DNA of 58,330 nt, from assembly GCA_012064415.1 (NCBI GenBank), contig SSNU01000195.1:1-58330 (forward strand), given 5' to 3'. The stretch is from Gyrodactylus bullatarudis (lineage: Eukaryota > Platyhelminthes > Monogenea > Gyrodactylidea > Gyrodactylidae). Positions 22,863 through 37,500 of the stretch are shown piece by piece. Under the pieces are notes generated by a model. That model made no database searches. It was not told the DNA's origin and was given only the letters and a program-made list of their open reading frames with translations. A program made the translations under genes and the position numbers. Each line of letters opens with the position of its first letter. Position 1 is the first letter of the stretch.

Positions 22863-23418
22863 AGCTAGTTGTTAATACGAAGATGGGAATATATGATTTT
22901 TACAAAATTCTCAATTTTTCAGCTAGAATTGAATTCGATCAGTATTTTTTCGAATCATGGGCCCACATTCACCAGATGAAGAGAATCAATTTATATGAAA
23001 ATTATTCAACTATTGAGTTAGGGCTAAACTTGCAATTTTTGTTGATGGCCAGGATCACAATTGGACGAAGAAATCAAATTTGCTGAATCAGATTTAGAGA
23101 AGCACCCCATTATCTTGTGAAATCAAATTTTAATTCATTGATCATTTTAACTGGTTGAAAATGAGTGGAATTTTAGATGATTGAAGATCCCAAATTTTAT
23201 GGTGATAATCAGTTTCCTTGTCTAATTGCGACCCTAAAAGTTAACTTTAAATCAATCTCTCACTTTGAAAATTTTTCTTGATTTCAAAGTTCAAAAATGA
23301 AAGTTTGGCACTAACTCTAAATTTGACTCTTATTTTAATGAAATATGCCATCAATTGACATAAAATTGTTTTTCAAATTTTGTAAAAACCATAAATTCCC
23401 ATTCATATTAACTAGGTG
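22863..23418. mobile_element. MITE-like element, copy A
   Basis: Inverted ends: AGCTAGTTGTTAATACGAAG at 22863 with ATGATTTTTACAAAATT behind it, and the reverse complement type TTTTGTAAAAACCATAAATT...CATATTAACTAGGT ending near 23418. It is about 555 bp with no transposase ORF. The same ends bound copies at 24712 and 27424. The target duplication cannot be fixed by eye. Confidence 0.55.
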
Positions 23419-24711
23419 TTCTTTGTAACTAGAGTTATTTAAAATTTATGCGGTAAAAGAGTCTTTTTTATCAAATTTTATTTAATACTTCTGTTAATTT
23501 GTTGAAGTGCGATATTTGTTTGCTAGACACAGAGTGTCTTTAAGCTATATGATGTACAATCTAGTATAGATCACTAGAATCACTGAACTTAACCATGATA
23601 GTTATCCTCTCTTGAGGCAACATAAACTTGATCCAAGGTCAAGTATCTTTTATTTGTAAAGATACTCAAACTTTACACCATTATAGGATATTATTAATGG
23701 AAATCTTGAGAAATATTGAGGAAATTAGTTTAAATATCTTTACAAGTTGATGAGATCAGATGAAATTGCGTGAATATTTCTTTCAATTTGTATTATTTTC
23801 CATTTTATTATTTTACATTCTTAGGCTTATATTTATGGACAACAAATATCTTGAAAAACATCCCAGTATGTTAAGACATTGGAATTCTGTGTTCACACAT
23901 AAAACTGATTTGAAAAAGAGTCTCCCCTCACATAAATAAAAATATGTTAGAAATATGTTGTCTGACACCGAAGAATTTTCCACCAGAAGTTTGAAGGTAA
24001 GCAAAATACGATCTTGTTTATCGTTGACAAACATAACTGGAGGAAAAATGAATAGTTTGCAACTTCAAAAGAATAAATTTAAGAAACTGTCTGTAAAAAC
24101 ATGAAGATTATTTTGGTTTATTTTTTGCTATACTGTTGTAAAATTATCGCCCGTAAACTAATTTTGTTTTTTATACGCCTTTGTAGCACCATATATCACT
24201 AATAGAGAGTCTCAATTATGGTTTAATCCTTACAGCCATAGAACAGACCAAAAAATATGTTTTATGTATTTCTAATAAAATGTATTTTCAAAAAATAACA
24301 CTCGTCTTGTTGTTGAGGGGAAAATAACTGTATCATAAATCTTTTATCCTGTGTAATACACAAAATGTATGTTGGTGTATTTAAATAAATCAAAGAAATT
24401 AAATTTTTTTCAGAAAAAAATTTTAATTAGCCAACAGTGAACTCAACGTGAAGAGGTCATCAGAAATCTAAAAGTTTCAATAAAATAAGCTAAAAGATAT
24501 CTATTTATATGCTTGAATGGAGATTCGATTGAAACGTACATAGATCAGATCAATCTTTTGATAGAAAGTGTACTCTTTAATTCTGAGGATAAACGTCTCT
24601 AGAGAAAAAGTTTGTCAAAATAATTTGAATATTTTTTTCAAATAAACTCTATTTTAACATTGATACAGTCAAACTACTCTATTTACTAGAATTCTTGCTC
24701 TTTCATAAGGA
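23419..24711. other. Intergenic, no gene seen
   Basis: No supported gene or RNA. The minus-strand 73-residue frame at 23813-24034 matches nothing I know. Confidence 0.35.
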
Positions 24712-25168
24712 AGCTAGTTGAAGATGATAATTCATTTTTTACAAAATCTCAATATGCTTTGAATTTCGTTCGTTTATGTTTGATCTCTGAGAAATTTCAT
24801 TGATTTTTAAGAATAATGACATTTTGATAAGCATCAGACAATAATGACGAATTTCTCCCACAAACCTTCTCTTGAAAAATTCAAAATTTTTGTTTGATGC
24901 CGATTCAATTCTCTGAAATCAATAAAAATTGAAAAAGTGGAAACTTGGCGCATTTTCTCTGTTTCCAAAATACAGCCTAATTTTGGCCAGATTGTTTTTT
25001 TGGCATTATTATTTTTGAACCTCAAATAACTAACTCAATGAAACTTACAAAATAAATTTCACACATCCAAAGACCAAGCGAGAACTTATACTATAGTTTC
25101 ACTCTCATTAGGGATCGTCAGTTAATTTTTGTTAAAACACTGAATTCTCATCTTCATATTAACTAGCT
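24712..25168. mobile_element. MITE-like element, copy B
   Basis: Left end AGCTAGTTGAAGATGATAAT with TTTTTTACAAAATCTC; right end GAATTCTCATCTTCATATTA then ACTAGCT. The inverted match continues about 12 bp outside these limits (TTCATAAGGA versus TTCATATTAA), so the true ends may be near 24700 and 25180. The inner ATGACGAATTTCTCCCACAA recurs inverted in copy C (near 27685). Confidence 0.6.
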
Positions 25169-25180
25169 TTAATATGAAAA

Positions 25181-27423
25181 TAAAGAATTTCAAAAAACAC
25201 TTTCTAATTTTTGTAAATTCCTATCCAAGTGATGATGTTTACGGAATCAATATTTTAAACAGGCTAAATTGGAATGATCATTCACTTCATTGTGAGGTTT
25301 GTCATTTCTCGACAAGAAAATTATCATTACTCCTAGCAAGAAGAGAAAGGGACAGCTTTTTTAATTTTCCAGCAGTTTTGATTAATTACAGAATTTGTTG
25401 GTGATTAATTTTGATATGGAAAACTGTTCCTTTTCTTCTTACATATTTGTTGTTGTTTGTATGAAATGTTTGGTAGTCGATTAACACTATTCGTTACTCT
25501 TGGTTGGTATGAGTTAAAGTAATATCGCTACATTTCCGTATCAAATTCCGAGTTTAATTACCAAGATATATTGCTTGATTAATTCTAGGTATTTCTTCAT
25601 AATTTGAAAAAAATTTGTAGTAGAAAATCTTGAATTTTATTTCCTTGCTTAAATCTATATATTTATCTTTCTATAAATCGAATAAAAATAATTGATATTC
25701 AAAAGTAAAGCAAAAGGGTTTTTTCTTTAGACATCTAAAATGTATTCAAAAACACAAATATTTTATATCGAGTTCATAATAGGTCCATAATATATAGACT
25801 TAATAAAAAACAATGATTTTGCATTCAATTTTAAAAGATAAGTCTTACAGATAAACTAATTCTATCGAAAGCCTTGAAATATTCTATTTAAAGTAATTTG
25901 AAACACTGCCACAAAAAATTATCTTGGATTAATATTCGATCAAAATATTCATTTTGTACTGCATTTTTACGCAAGGAAAATGAAATTAAATTTATTGGAA
26001 TTTAAAAAACCTATGGTTATTTAACTTAAAAACCCGAATCTTTTTTTATTAGAGGGAAAAAATCAGTACTTGTAGTTTATTACTCAAGTACTCTTTTTAG
26101 AAATCTCAAGTTACTATGGAGTCACTAGAGTGAGTGTTGAAAGAAATTATTTTCTTTTTTATAAAATAGTCATAAGTACTTTTATTAGTTTACAAATTTT
26201 TTTTTTCCTTGAGAATAAGTACCAAAATTTAGGCTATTTTTGAATATTCCCAATCATTTTTCACCTTTATAGTCACACTGGGTTATTTCTATCAAATATC
26301 ATTTAGGCAACTCATTATTATTATTAGGAGAGCTGTTAATCTCTTGTTATAAGCAAAGACCGTTTTTTTGAAAACCATAGATAAAAATGAAAGAAACGTT
26401 AACCGAGTAACCAACTTTTGATTGATAGCTCTTGAACTAAAAATAAATTGTAGAATCAAGCGGATCATCAAACTATATGAGAGACAAAATTTCAAATCCA
26501 AAAATATTCCACAATACAACTGACCATTGCAATTCGGATTATTTCTTACGCGCTATTCAACTTAATATTCAACACATAAGAATGAAAACCTAATATTGAT
26601 TTCAAAACCTTCTCTTATAGAAAATTTTACCTTGATAATCAGGAAATTACCCAAACCCGAAAATTTCACTAAAATCCATATGGGATTATTCACCATGAAA
26701 AACCTTGGACGAAGAAAATTAACCCAAGTGACTTTCGAAATCCTAACCACAAAAATTAAGGGAGAAAACCGGAAAAATTATTTTTGCCAGGCTCACTCGT
26801 CCAGCGCTCCAAACTCTCATCGGCGCTTGTTATGACGCTTTTTGGAATTTGTAAATCTTGATAAATGGGGTTAGAAAAAGGGGCCCTTTAGTCTTCTTTT
26901 TATTATCTCCGGCATGATTCATCTTTACTCTCCTAAATGTCTTTTACCATAAAGAACAAATTTATTCTTTATGAAGACAATGATTCTTATATCGAATGTA
27001 GAGTTTTCTAGTTTAAAAAAATTTTAAATATCTTTTTGTTTATCTTCAAAATGCCAACGACTGTATAACGTATCAATAAAAAAAATCAAGTATACCCTTA
27101 CTCGTACAGAGAAGGGTATGAATCCATTAGGATAATTCATAGTATAAGAGGTTGACATCCTTCTTCATGTTTTTCAAGTATTTAACAAACGCAGATGTAT
27201 GAAAAATCCCTATTTTCACAAGATATAATGCTTGTGTTTTCAGCGGTGTTTTTTTAGTTGAATCCATCGATTTCTATAAAATTCAATAAAAAATTTATCA
27301 TACTCTCATGTTAACTTGAGTTGAAAACGAGATAAAAATATTCATCACGTTGCTTGATTTAATTGAACTGCTTGAATCATTGACGACGAATTTTCATTAT
27401 CTACATGAAAAAACTATCTTCAT
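25181..27423. other. Intergenic, no gene seen
   Basis: Nothing supported. Overlapping opposite-strand frames at 26562-26835 look like chance. Confidence 0.35.
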
Positions 27424-27940
27424 GTTAAGGCTAGACAATGAAGATGAGAATTTACTATTTTTACAAAAACTCGATTTTTTTTCTCAGGATAGTTAGGAAC
27501 GCAAAATTTATTTTTATCCTAATATAAAATAAGTTTTGAAGGAAAATAAAAATTTTGAAATTCGAAAAATTGCCCCAATTCAAAATTTGCCACTTTGAAT
27601 CTTTAACGAAAATTTTTTTCGATTTTGAGGATTAAAAAAAATTAAATTTTCATATTAGAGATCAATATCACTCAGTTCACGGAAATTCGTCATCATTGTG
27701 GGAGTTTGAACCGTTTGAATTTTTCAATTATCACGAAGGAAATTATCCAAAATTTAAAATATTAACTATTTCTCTCAACCTCAACATCTATTCTTTGATC
27801 AACATCTAAATATCAGCATTTAATTGCTTTAATAAAAATTTTGAGCTCAAACTTATGGGCTCGTTTCATTATCTATCCAGAGAAAATATCTTGTTTTTGT
27901 AAAAATAGTGAATCCTCATTTTCATGTAGATAGCTTTATA
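27424..27940. mobile_element. MITE-like element, copy C
   Basis: Left end AAGGCTAGACAATGAAGATG with ACTATTTTTACAAAAACTCG; right end TTTTTGTAAAAATAGTGAAT then CTTTATAATATC near 27940. It is about 517 bp and non-coding. Internal similarity to copy B in reverse orientation supports a common family. Confidence 0.55.
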
Positions 27941-30900
27941 ATATCAAGCAATAGAAAAGGTCTTTTTCTTGTACATTGTAATGATTGATTTGTTGAGTAC
28001 TTATTAAAGGAAAATGCTCTTTAAACTAAAGCCTATTCATTCACAATACTATTCATAAGTAAATTACACCTATGACCTACTCACACACCTTCATTCATTC
28101 ATCTGTCAATGAATAATAGTAATGTATGAAAAATCTATACATTATTTTCATTATTGAAGCTAAAATATTTGATATCAATTTAAAAAAAGATGAATAATTA
28201 GTATTTAGTAGTAGTTTTAATGAAATATATATTGAATACTATAGTATACTTGAGATGTATTGCATAAACAATGAGAATAAATGAGAGACATTATACACAC
28301 ATTTGTAGTAGGAGGAAATAAGAGGACCACTTTTTGTAAATTTCAATTGTGAATTTCCCTGTGAGCTGTTGTTTCAATTAATTCTTGAAATTATTTCTCT
28401 CTCAAGAATTTCATACCTATTCCCATCACATCCAACTGTGAATTAAGAGCAATTTTTATACAATTCTATTTAAATTCACTAACTTTAACATCTTACTCAT
28501 CCTGCTTAGCTTAGTACAGCCTAGAATAATAGCAGAATATCTTGTTTCTTACTTTAGGAAAGTAATTCAATACATTTAAGAAAATTCCCCCTTTATACAC
28601 TGTCCCATTAAAGACTGAAAATAGGCTTATGAAATTGGAAAAAAAATTAGAAATACAGTTTATTCTTCATTCAAGTACAAAGGGGAGCTTTAGCAATTTA
28701 TTTACTAATATATATTTTGTATGATTTATGAATTTTTTTATTGATGGGAAAAGCGGTGTGTCCAGACATTGATACAAATCAAAGGTTTTCACTCTAAAAA
28801 TACAGATGAATAAAGTCTTATCGTTAAATGGTTATGTTTTTACTCCCTATGGATAAACTTTTTTTATTACGTTCTACTTATTGTTTTGTGTGAAAAATTA
28901 AAAAATTTCTAAATACTTTCGACACTTTACTCTAAATACGTAAATAATTTGAATTTCATCCCTACTGGAAATAAACAGGTCATTTGTGTACTCTATGGCT
29001 CTATTGCCATCCTAAGGAGAGTTTTTATTAATTCAACAAATTGAAATTTTGGAAAATATCTATGCATTGTACACACACAGGATGGAAGCCTTCTTCTAAA
29101 ACTTTGCATAGTATAATAAAGGTGAATTACGTTTCAATTGCAGTTGGAACAATAGAAAAAAAGAGGTTTGAACCAGTTTCCTGAAAGAGCCCATTCTAAT
29201 GCATACACATTTGGAAAAAGTTAATTAGCTGATTTCTAAATTTAATAAGCCTCTAATAATAAATGGAGGAAAAAATTTGTACTTGAAATTTATCAGGGTA
29301 CGTCAAATAGTTTTTAGAAAGGATTTTATTATTAAATGAAATAAATTTAAAAAAACGTTCCTAAGTGAGTCATTAATTTCGTTTTTGTCAAAGCGCTTTT
29401 CTTTGGGATAATAAAATTTTCCTTTGGAAACCTGTTCTAGTCAAAAGAGTAATAAAAAGATGTTTTATTTAAAGCGTATAATAATTGGCTTCAAGGAGAT
29501 GATGATTCTTTTGAACTTGTACATTTATTTAACTTTTTCTGTTCTTTTTGAAAGTGAAAAATAATTTTGTTACATCTATGTAGTATCAAGAAGTTTTACC
29601 AAAAATTTTCCTCAGAAAATACAATCCAGGAATTTTTAGGCTAAATTTTTTAAAATAAATATTACATTTGATACATTGTGTAATAACAGTTTTCTTTAAA
29701 AATGGGAATATTTTCTTGGTATAACCATGCTAAAACGTTTCTATAGAACATATTATCATTTATTACTTTTAAACTTCCTGTAAAAATATCTTGATAGGGT
29801 GAGTATATTGTAGAATTTTAAAAGTAAAAAGCAATTAGGTTTCAGAACTCTGAAGAAATTCATCGATGAGATTTAATTAGCAATATTTTTCTCTCTAAGC
29901 AACAAAATGATTAAAACAAACCAAATCTCTTATTAGAATTAATTGATTTCATTTAACTTGATCAATGAGAGATTTCTAATGCAGTAAACGTTTCTTGAAA
30001 CAGATCGAATCTTAATTATACCGCAGTGCATATAATTTTGTCAACAATTAATTCGGTAATCTAAGGTCATTTTCAATCAACTAAATTGTGTGATATTATA
30101 AGGAGAGAAATTCTTTCCACCACCATATATTACTCTCTACTAGGCAAAATATATTTCACCACCTTTTGGGTAGTCTTGAGAATTGATAAAGGAGGGATTA
30201 GAAAAAAACTGAAAATAATATTGCATATTATAACTATTATTATTTTAGATAAGAAGGAGAAAGGTGAAAATACGAAAGCAAATACGAGATACAGTGAAAG
30301 GACAGGAATGGAGAACATAAATAAAAAATTTATTAGCGAACTGGAAATATTCAGTTCAAATGAATTTTTGATCCCAATGTTAAATGCACTTACTGTGTGT
30401 TTTTGTGAGTCGGTCATTTGTATTTTCCTATCGAAATTCTTTACTCTTATCGAAATCGCTTAGATTCTATAGAAAGAAAGAACTAGCATGAGATGCCTTT
30501 GATTAGATATTATCTATTAGAAAACCAAAGGGTTTCTATTAGAAAAATTGGCCCTAGCAAAGATCCGAAGAAGACCAAAAGAAAGTTAAGGGTAAAAAAA
30601 TGAGTAACAAGTTTAACAAACCTATCCGTTAGTCTTAAAACTACCTGATAGTCTTAATACTAAACTTTATAATTTTTCTAAAGGCAATTTAATTAGCTCA
30701 GTGTAGATTTCTTTCCAGTCAGAATTAATGCGCAAAATTTCGGACATACATCAAAAATTGTGTAAATATTTCAATGGACTAAAATCAAAAAATTATTTTG
30801 AATAAAGATCAGATCAGAATCAAATAAAGAATATCATGAATAAATAAAGAAAAATTATCTTTTATCAGACTTGAGATAAACTGTGTTTGGTTTGCACACA

Positions 30901-33900
30901 CCTCAGAGGAATCACGATTCATTTTCTTTTTTTGGTTCATTTGGCTAACTAGAAATCCTCTTTCACAAAGTTTGCCTGTTCTCCATATTCTTATTTTATT
31001 ATGTCTCTACGATCTATGTATAAGAGAGACTGATCTAATCTTCTAAAAGTACCAAAATTAGAGTAAACAATATACATACATATATATATATTCAAAGGAA
31101 ATATATGTTAATAATCAGAAAAAAATTAACTACAGAAAGACGCTCAGGCAAGAGGGAATACATATAATGTGGTAAGAATAACAAACAAATACAGTTTTTT
31201 GCCACACATCTCAAGCACAATGAATGATCTCAAAAGTTTATTTTTTGTGTAGCCAACTTGAAAAAAGAACTAAAGTAATTATAATGATGTTGATTCGTGA
31301 ACGAGGGATTCCGAGTAATTACGTGCCAAGTATAAGAACATAATACTAATTTGGGAGAAAAAGTTCTTGATCTTTTCACTTCCATTATAACCTAATTATA
31401 AGTTTATATATCATTCAAGTACAAGTTTTATCTTCTCTATTCAAAATTTGAATTTAAAATATTAAGAATATGAATTTAATCTTGATATTTGCCTGTCCTT
31501 TGCCTGATTTGGAAAAAAATGCAATTGAAAAAGTTGATTATTACCTTGAGGAGAGCTTTCGAAATTTTTCAAATGCCCTGAAATATTATTGCGTCAATAA
31601 GAAATTCTGAGTCCATATCCATTAACATACATTCTCTCTCGATATGATTCAGGTGGATGAATGAAAGAGCACAATTTTGAGCAGTAGTTGATATTTGGTA
31701 CAGAAATTTATGCAAATTTTATGATTCTCTTCAACTGTGTCATCGTTATTACTGTATGTGAGTAGTAATACTTGAAGATGAGCTCAGCATTTGCTTCTCC
31801 ACCACCACCACCATGGTAATAATAATTAGTAGATGTATTATTCTGTTTGATGAAACAATGTAGTAAATTTTAGAATGTGATTTGATAAAACCTTTGAAAT
31901 ATTCTGGTTACATTCCCTATTTTTATGATGATTTTCTCTTCTCTATGACTCATTTCTCTGAAAATAGAAATGAGACTGTTTTATTGAAGATTTTCCGATG
32001 ATAGCTTTTCTCTTATCCTTTTGATATTTTATTGCTTGAAATTTTACTATTTGAAAAAAGAAATCTTTTTAATTTTCAAATAAAACTTTATGTGACTAGA
32101 TTGACAAAATATCTTTGACTCGATTTCTATCTGTTAGGATAGGATAAAATTTTGTATTTTCAGATGGCTTCAAAGTTCCCGAATTAGTTAACTGCTAGAA
32201 GATTACCCTATTTTCACTGAAAATATATTCAGAGTTGCGAAGATTGTCAAGCTTTCGTCCGCTTCAGCCAATCAATTAAATAAATATTAAACCCATTGAT
32301 GAATTCGGCAATTTATGATTCTGACAGAATTCTAATTTTTCGATCAAGATTTTTTTAAATCCGATTCAAAATGCAAATGCTTAATGATATAAAAAAAGTC
32401 TAACAAGAAAAACAATCTCTTTTGAAATTTGAGCTGAAGGTATGAGCGGGATCAAACGTAATTATTAAAGATCACCAATAAACAAGGAAAAAATATGATC
32501 GCTGATGGTTCCTAGCTTGGGGATATCAAAATATTTTTCAATCAAGTTTGAATTTTCTTTATATTAACAAGTACAAATATAAACTTTAATTATTACGATA
32601 GAAGAGATTTTTATTTCAAATAATTATTTTGAATAGCTGAATGAAATAAGCTGATTGCATGACGATAATAATTTTTGTTCTCCATAACTGAAAATGGGAA
32701 ATTAAAAATTCTTTTCATTTCTTCAAGAATCTCTTTGATTGGTTTCTGTCAACAATTCCAAAAGAAACTTTTTTTGTTATCTCCATCCAATGAGCCTAAT
32801 AATTTATTAAAATCCTATCATATTATTAAGTTTGATCTGTTTTTATCGTCGTTTAGAAATTGCAAATCTATGTTACTATTTGCAGGGATAAATTGGTCGC
32901 TTTCAAGAGGCGAAGAAACAGTTAAATATTGGATTCTTAACAAAATCTGAGCAAGATAGACTGATAAAACTAAATATAACTGAAATGTGAGCAACCTTTT
33001 TCCAAAGCCTCTTCCAGAAAAGTAATAGATGAAACGATCATCGTCTGAACAACCTACAATATCATTAAAACCAGTTTAATTTAGTTTATATTATATAAAA
33101 AATTTGTGAGTGGATTTTCAGGCAATGTTTGATGATTACTTTCATTGCGAATGATGGAGTACAATAATGTATCATAGAAATCTTAGATTCTCTCCCCCTA
33201 TGATAAGATTAGTAATGATGTTTTTTAATCAAATCATTCTAGTAGAAAAGAGATAGGATCAAGTAAAGAAGGGAGAACTAAATTCCTTATCAAAATACAA
33301 TACGTTTTTAAGTACAGTATGTAATAAATTTGATCTGAATCTTTTTTTCAGTACAATGAGTGTATATGATGTGCACATTGTTTTTTTTTCAGATTGACAG
33401 CGTTCCAATTGAAAAATGATTTAAAAAGTATCCCCAAGTAAAGTAACAGTAGTAGTACAAGGCAATGCATGTAGAGAAAGATTTAAAGTTTACACATGAT
33501 GACTCATCAATCTCCTAGATTGGCCACAAGACAAACTACTTTCATTCATTTTTATCATAGAATTTATGTAAAACTATCAAATATTATCTTAGTAGAGTAG
33601 TAGCAAGAGACGTAAAAGAAACTCCTGCTAGGTATATTTGAGATTCATGATTGATTGTACAATGTACATATAGGAATGTTCACTCAAGTTTGAAAATTTA
33701 ATTGAATATTGTCAAAAGTTGATTTTGAATTTTTTTTCAATTTCCTAGCTCTTTTCAATCAGAGATATCTATAGAGTTTAGTGAGAAAAATCCTAAAATT
33801 TTAATTTATTCAGTTGTCAGGAATACTTGAATAGGTAATTTTTAAAAATCAAGAAAAGAATCACAACAATAAGGAGAGATTTTAAAAGGTTTCTGTCTAA

Positions 33901-34546
33901 AATAAATTTTCCAAAAAACAATCTACTTTCAAGTGATGTCATCAAAATATAAATTAAACATAAGACACTGCCTTTTTGATTTCAATGATCGAATGGTTCT
34001 TTCCTCGGAAATGACACAATTTTTCTGTGATTTTTGTCAAGAATATCTTGAAATTACTGCAAAATAAATTCAAAACGAAAAAATTATTCAGCCTTCAAGT
34101 TGAAATAACTATAGTTATTAATGAAAAAATAACATCGTGAGTATGTTTTCCAATTTTCTTTTAGATTGTTTTCAAATTTAAATTCTGACTTTGAAGAACT
34201 TGTTACTTGGAAGCTATAAAATGTTGTGACCCTATTTTGGATGAAAATTTTATCTTCTTACTTGGAACTATTCGAACCATTTAGAACAGGAAGAAAAAAG
34301 ATTGTGTGTTTGTACATGAACTGTTTTATTGATTAATCATCTCAAATTAGATTTTTTAGAGAATGATTGTCCCTTATGGAGAGTAAAACAATTTTCATCA
34401 TTGGATCAGCGGCGAAAACAATGCTCACAATAAATACAATCTAAAATATTTATTTTTTAGTAAGCAAAAGAAAATTCTATAAGGGAATTACAGAGAATAA
34501 ATCACAAGTTGATAATGAGGCGAGAGAAAAATCATGGTTTTTTTAT
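27941..34546. other. Gene desert
   Basis: No supported gene in 6.6 kb. It contains a TIR fragment of the Ginger-like family (30601-30663), a short TA run near 31077-31092 and a small CCACCACC run near 31799. The 125-residue frame at 30086-30463 faces a 95-residue frame on the other strand and has no known domain; I treat both as chance. Confidence 0.45.
30601..30663 (+). repeat. Solo TIR fragment of the Ginger-like family
   Basis: GAGTAACAAGTTTAACAAAC, CCGTTAGTCTTAAAACTA and TGATAGTCTTAATACTAA follow the same order as the right TIR of the element at 51884-53294, with a few substitutions. No partner end was seen nearby, so this is a lone, decayed end. Confidence 0.75.
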
Positions 34547-37500
34547 CTATGAATTTGCTGGGATGTTGAATTTAACAGGCTTCCAGCTCTTTGTGGTGGT
34601 AGAATTTGATGCTAAGCTTGAATAGTTGTTATTTGACTTGTAAGATGGCGTCTGCAAGTTGATATTCTCAATGGAGCCACGAGGGGTTGTCAAACGAGAA
34701 TTACTTGCAGAATCATTGGCGAAAAATCTCTGATTGTTTGAAAATACTTGAGCTGTACCTTGAAAAATCATATGCATAATGATAAGTATACTTGAAAGTA
34801 GGTTAGTGAAATATAAATTTGCTTTTTCCCAAGATGAAGTTATTCTTTATATAACAGAAGTCTCTTAACTGAGACGAAAACTTATTAAAAGAAATGTAGC
34901 ATTTAAATTAGTTATCTTGAAGGTATCCAAGTAACTCAATGATGTTTTATAAAAATTTTTATCTATAAATTCTATTATGCTTACTTGGAGGATCTTGGTT
35001 TATAGATGTTCTCGAAGAGCTGATTTTCATTGGTGCTGAAGGCTTATTAGGAACAATACTAATGGGTTTCATTGTAGTTTCTGGCAATTTAGATTCAAGC
35101 TTTGGTCTAACCATACTTGGAACAGGATAGCTCGGTTGAACTTCATCGTCTTCTGCGATACCTTGAGATTCCATTTCGAATTTAGCTGCACGTGCCTTGC
35201 GTTTAGCGAATAATTTTGCCCCTCGACTATTTGAACTGTGTAGAGCTGAAGCAATGTCAAAACACTTTTGAGGATCAACAGATGTGTGTTGAACTTTAGG
35301 AAACTTTTGCAATTTTTCCATATATTCCTGCATTGTTTTTGGTTGACCTGGTGCAGGAGGTGGCGGAGGGGGCGCGGGGATTTGATTTTTTTTCCATGAA
35401 GGTATTAATCCTGGATAACTTGGTGCCACTGGTGGAGGTGGAGGCGGCGGCGGAGGTGGTCCCATCATTGCTAATTGCTCCGGTGTAGCCTGTTTTTCGC
35501 GATCAATTAAAGCATCATAAACATTAGGAACAACAACAACATAAGATCTCTTCAAGTTTTTATTTTTTTATTTAATTTTCAAACACAAGTTTGGACGTGC
35601 AAGTGACGATGTTCGAGATAAGTGTGCATTTGGCGTGATCGATTGTTAAAATAAAAAAAAATAATAATAACATTCAGCTAATGAGCATTCAAATTTTGAT
35701 AACAATGCATTAAAAAATTTTCTAAAAATTTCAATTTGTTCCAAAATTAACAACAAATTGGAGTTATTTGTTTTTTGACCTTTTCTGTCAGAACCTTTTA
35801 TTTTAATTTCCACTAATTGCCAGAAAACATTCGTTTCCATTTCTAACAGGAAAATCAATAATAAGCTTTACAAACCTAGTCAACCTAGCCCATCAATTCA
35901 ATTTCGAATATATTATATATACTATATAATAACTAATTTTCCGGGAAAAAAAGAAAACTCCTAACATGTAGAGACTTTAATGTTTAGTTTCAAAGTTTGA
36001 TGGAGATGCTTGTGTTGCAGTTAATCTTGAATCTCATTTATTTCCAAATAAATCTATCTGGAGAAAGAAATCATCAGATAGCTATTGATTATCTGCCCAA
36101 CTGGTTATTAATACCATAGTACCATACAATTGTATAATATAGAAATATTCTTCATTTTATGAAGTAATCTAAAGGTTAACCTTAAGGTCACAAAAACATG
36201 CAAGCCTGTATTACTCAAAAATGCTACTTATTTTGAGCAACTATTCGGATGCATAATTAAAGTTTGTTGAAATTTTTTCATTCATTTGTTAGTTTTGTTG
36301 ATATTTTGGTTAATATAAAGTCTACTGTAATTAGTAAAGGACACAGAGACTATCTATTCTAACAGATAACTAAACCAACTTTTTTCTGTGAAAGAATATT
36401 TTGACCAATCAATACATTTAGATTACTTATGGGTAATAAATTATTTTTCCATAAATGTTAAATATACTTTTGAATTATTACACTGTACGTGAAAAAATAT
36501 ACAACCTCGACTGGTTATGAGTCATATAACCTGTGACCGTGTTTGCAAACATAAAAGTGGAAATCTATTTTGAATATCGATAGAAAGATGTTTTTAGATC
36601 TGGCATCCAGACTATATTAGACACAATGATCGATATTTTATCAAATCTAGGAAACAATTTTATTTAACTGCGCATGTTGAATGAATTTTGAATAGTTTAA
36701 GAAAATAATTTGTAATTATCGCACATTTCAATTTACAATCGATATCTTTGGGATTCTGTCTGTCAATTTTTTGATGATAATTCTGTCAGAAATTAATCGT
36801 TATGATTTTGGATTTCATGTTGTGAATATCTCCGAATTCAAATAATACAATGGTTCTAAATTTATAATTTCATCTTTAGACTTTACATACTTGGTTACTT
36901 TCATATTTATAGCCCTTGGGGAGAAATCTAGTTTAAAGGGTTGATTGGCTGTTCAAAGTTCAAATAGATTTCTCATGACTCAATTGAAGAATAGAACAAT
37001 TTTTCCTAAATTAATTCTAGTTTCTTTGACTAATTTTAACTCAGGAATCCTCTGTCGAGAGCTAGTGTGTAATCTGATAGTTTTTACCTATTTATTTGAT
37101 GTAATTGAGTATTCTTATAGATCCATAAATTTATTCATGATCATTTACATACATCTCGTATTTGATAAACGATTTCTGACTTGGTACTAGGTCACAGTTT
37201 AAAAAAGATTATTTAGAATATGGAATACTGAGGAATCCAAATAAAGATGAAAAGCTTAGCCCAAAAAGATTTTCTTTTGTAATCAGGGAAAATTGGAAAG
37301 AAGTACTTGATTTTTTGATCAAATATCTTGAAATAAATTAACAACATCTGATGAAAAAAATCAAATTGATAAGCGAACACAATAAACATCCAATACACAA
37401 CAAACAGAAACCTAAACAAAGCGCAAACAAGTCAAAAAAATATTAATCATACAATGATGAATTTGAGAATTTTAATCCATTGAAAAAGTTTAAAGTTTTG

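Noticed and set aside
26596..26835. 79-residue plus frame with overlapping minus frame
   Set aside because: Two opposite frames over the same bases and no recognisable motif; codon use does not differ from spacer.
30086..30463. 125-residue plus-strand open frame in the gene desert
   Set aside because: It faces a 95-residue frame on the other strand, has lysine/isoleucine-rich content typical of AT-rich chance frames, and shows no domain.
31077..31092. TA-rich run as promoter or origin
   Set aside because: A short dinucleotide run is common in DNA of this composition and no gene follows.
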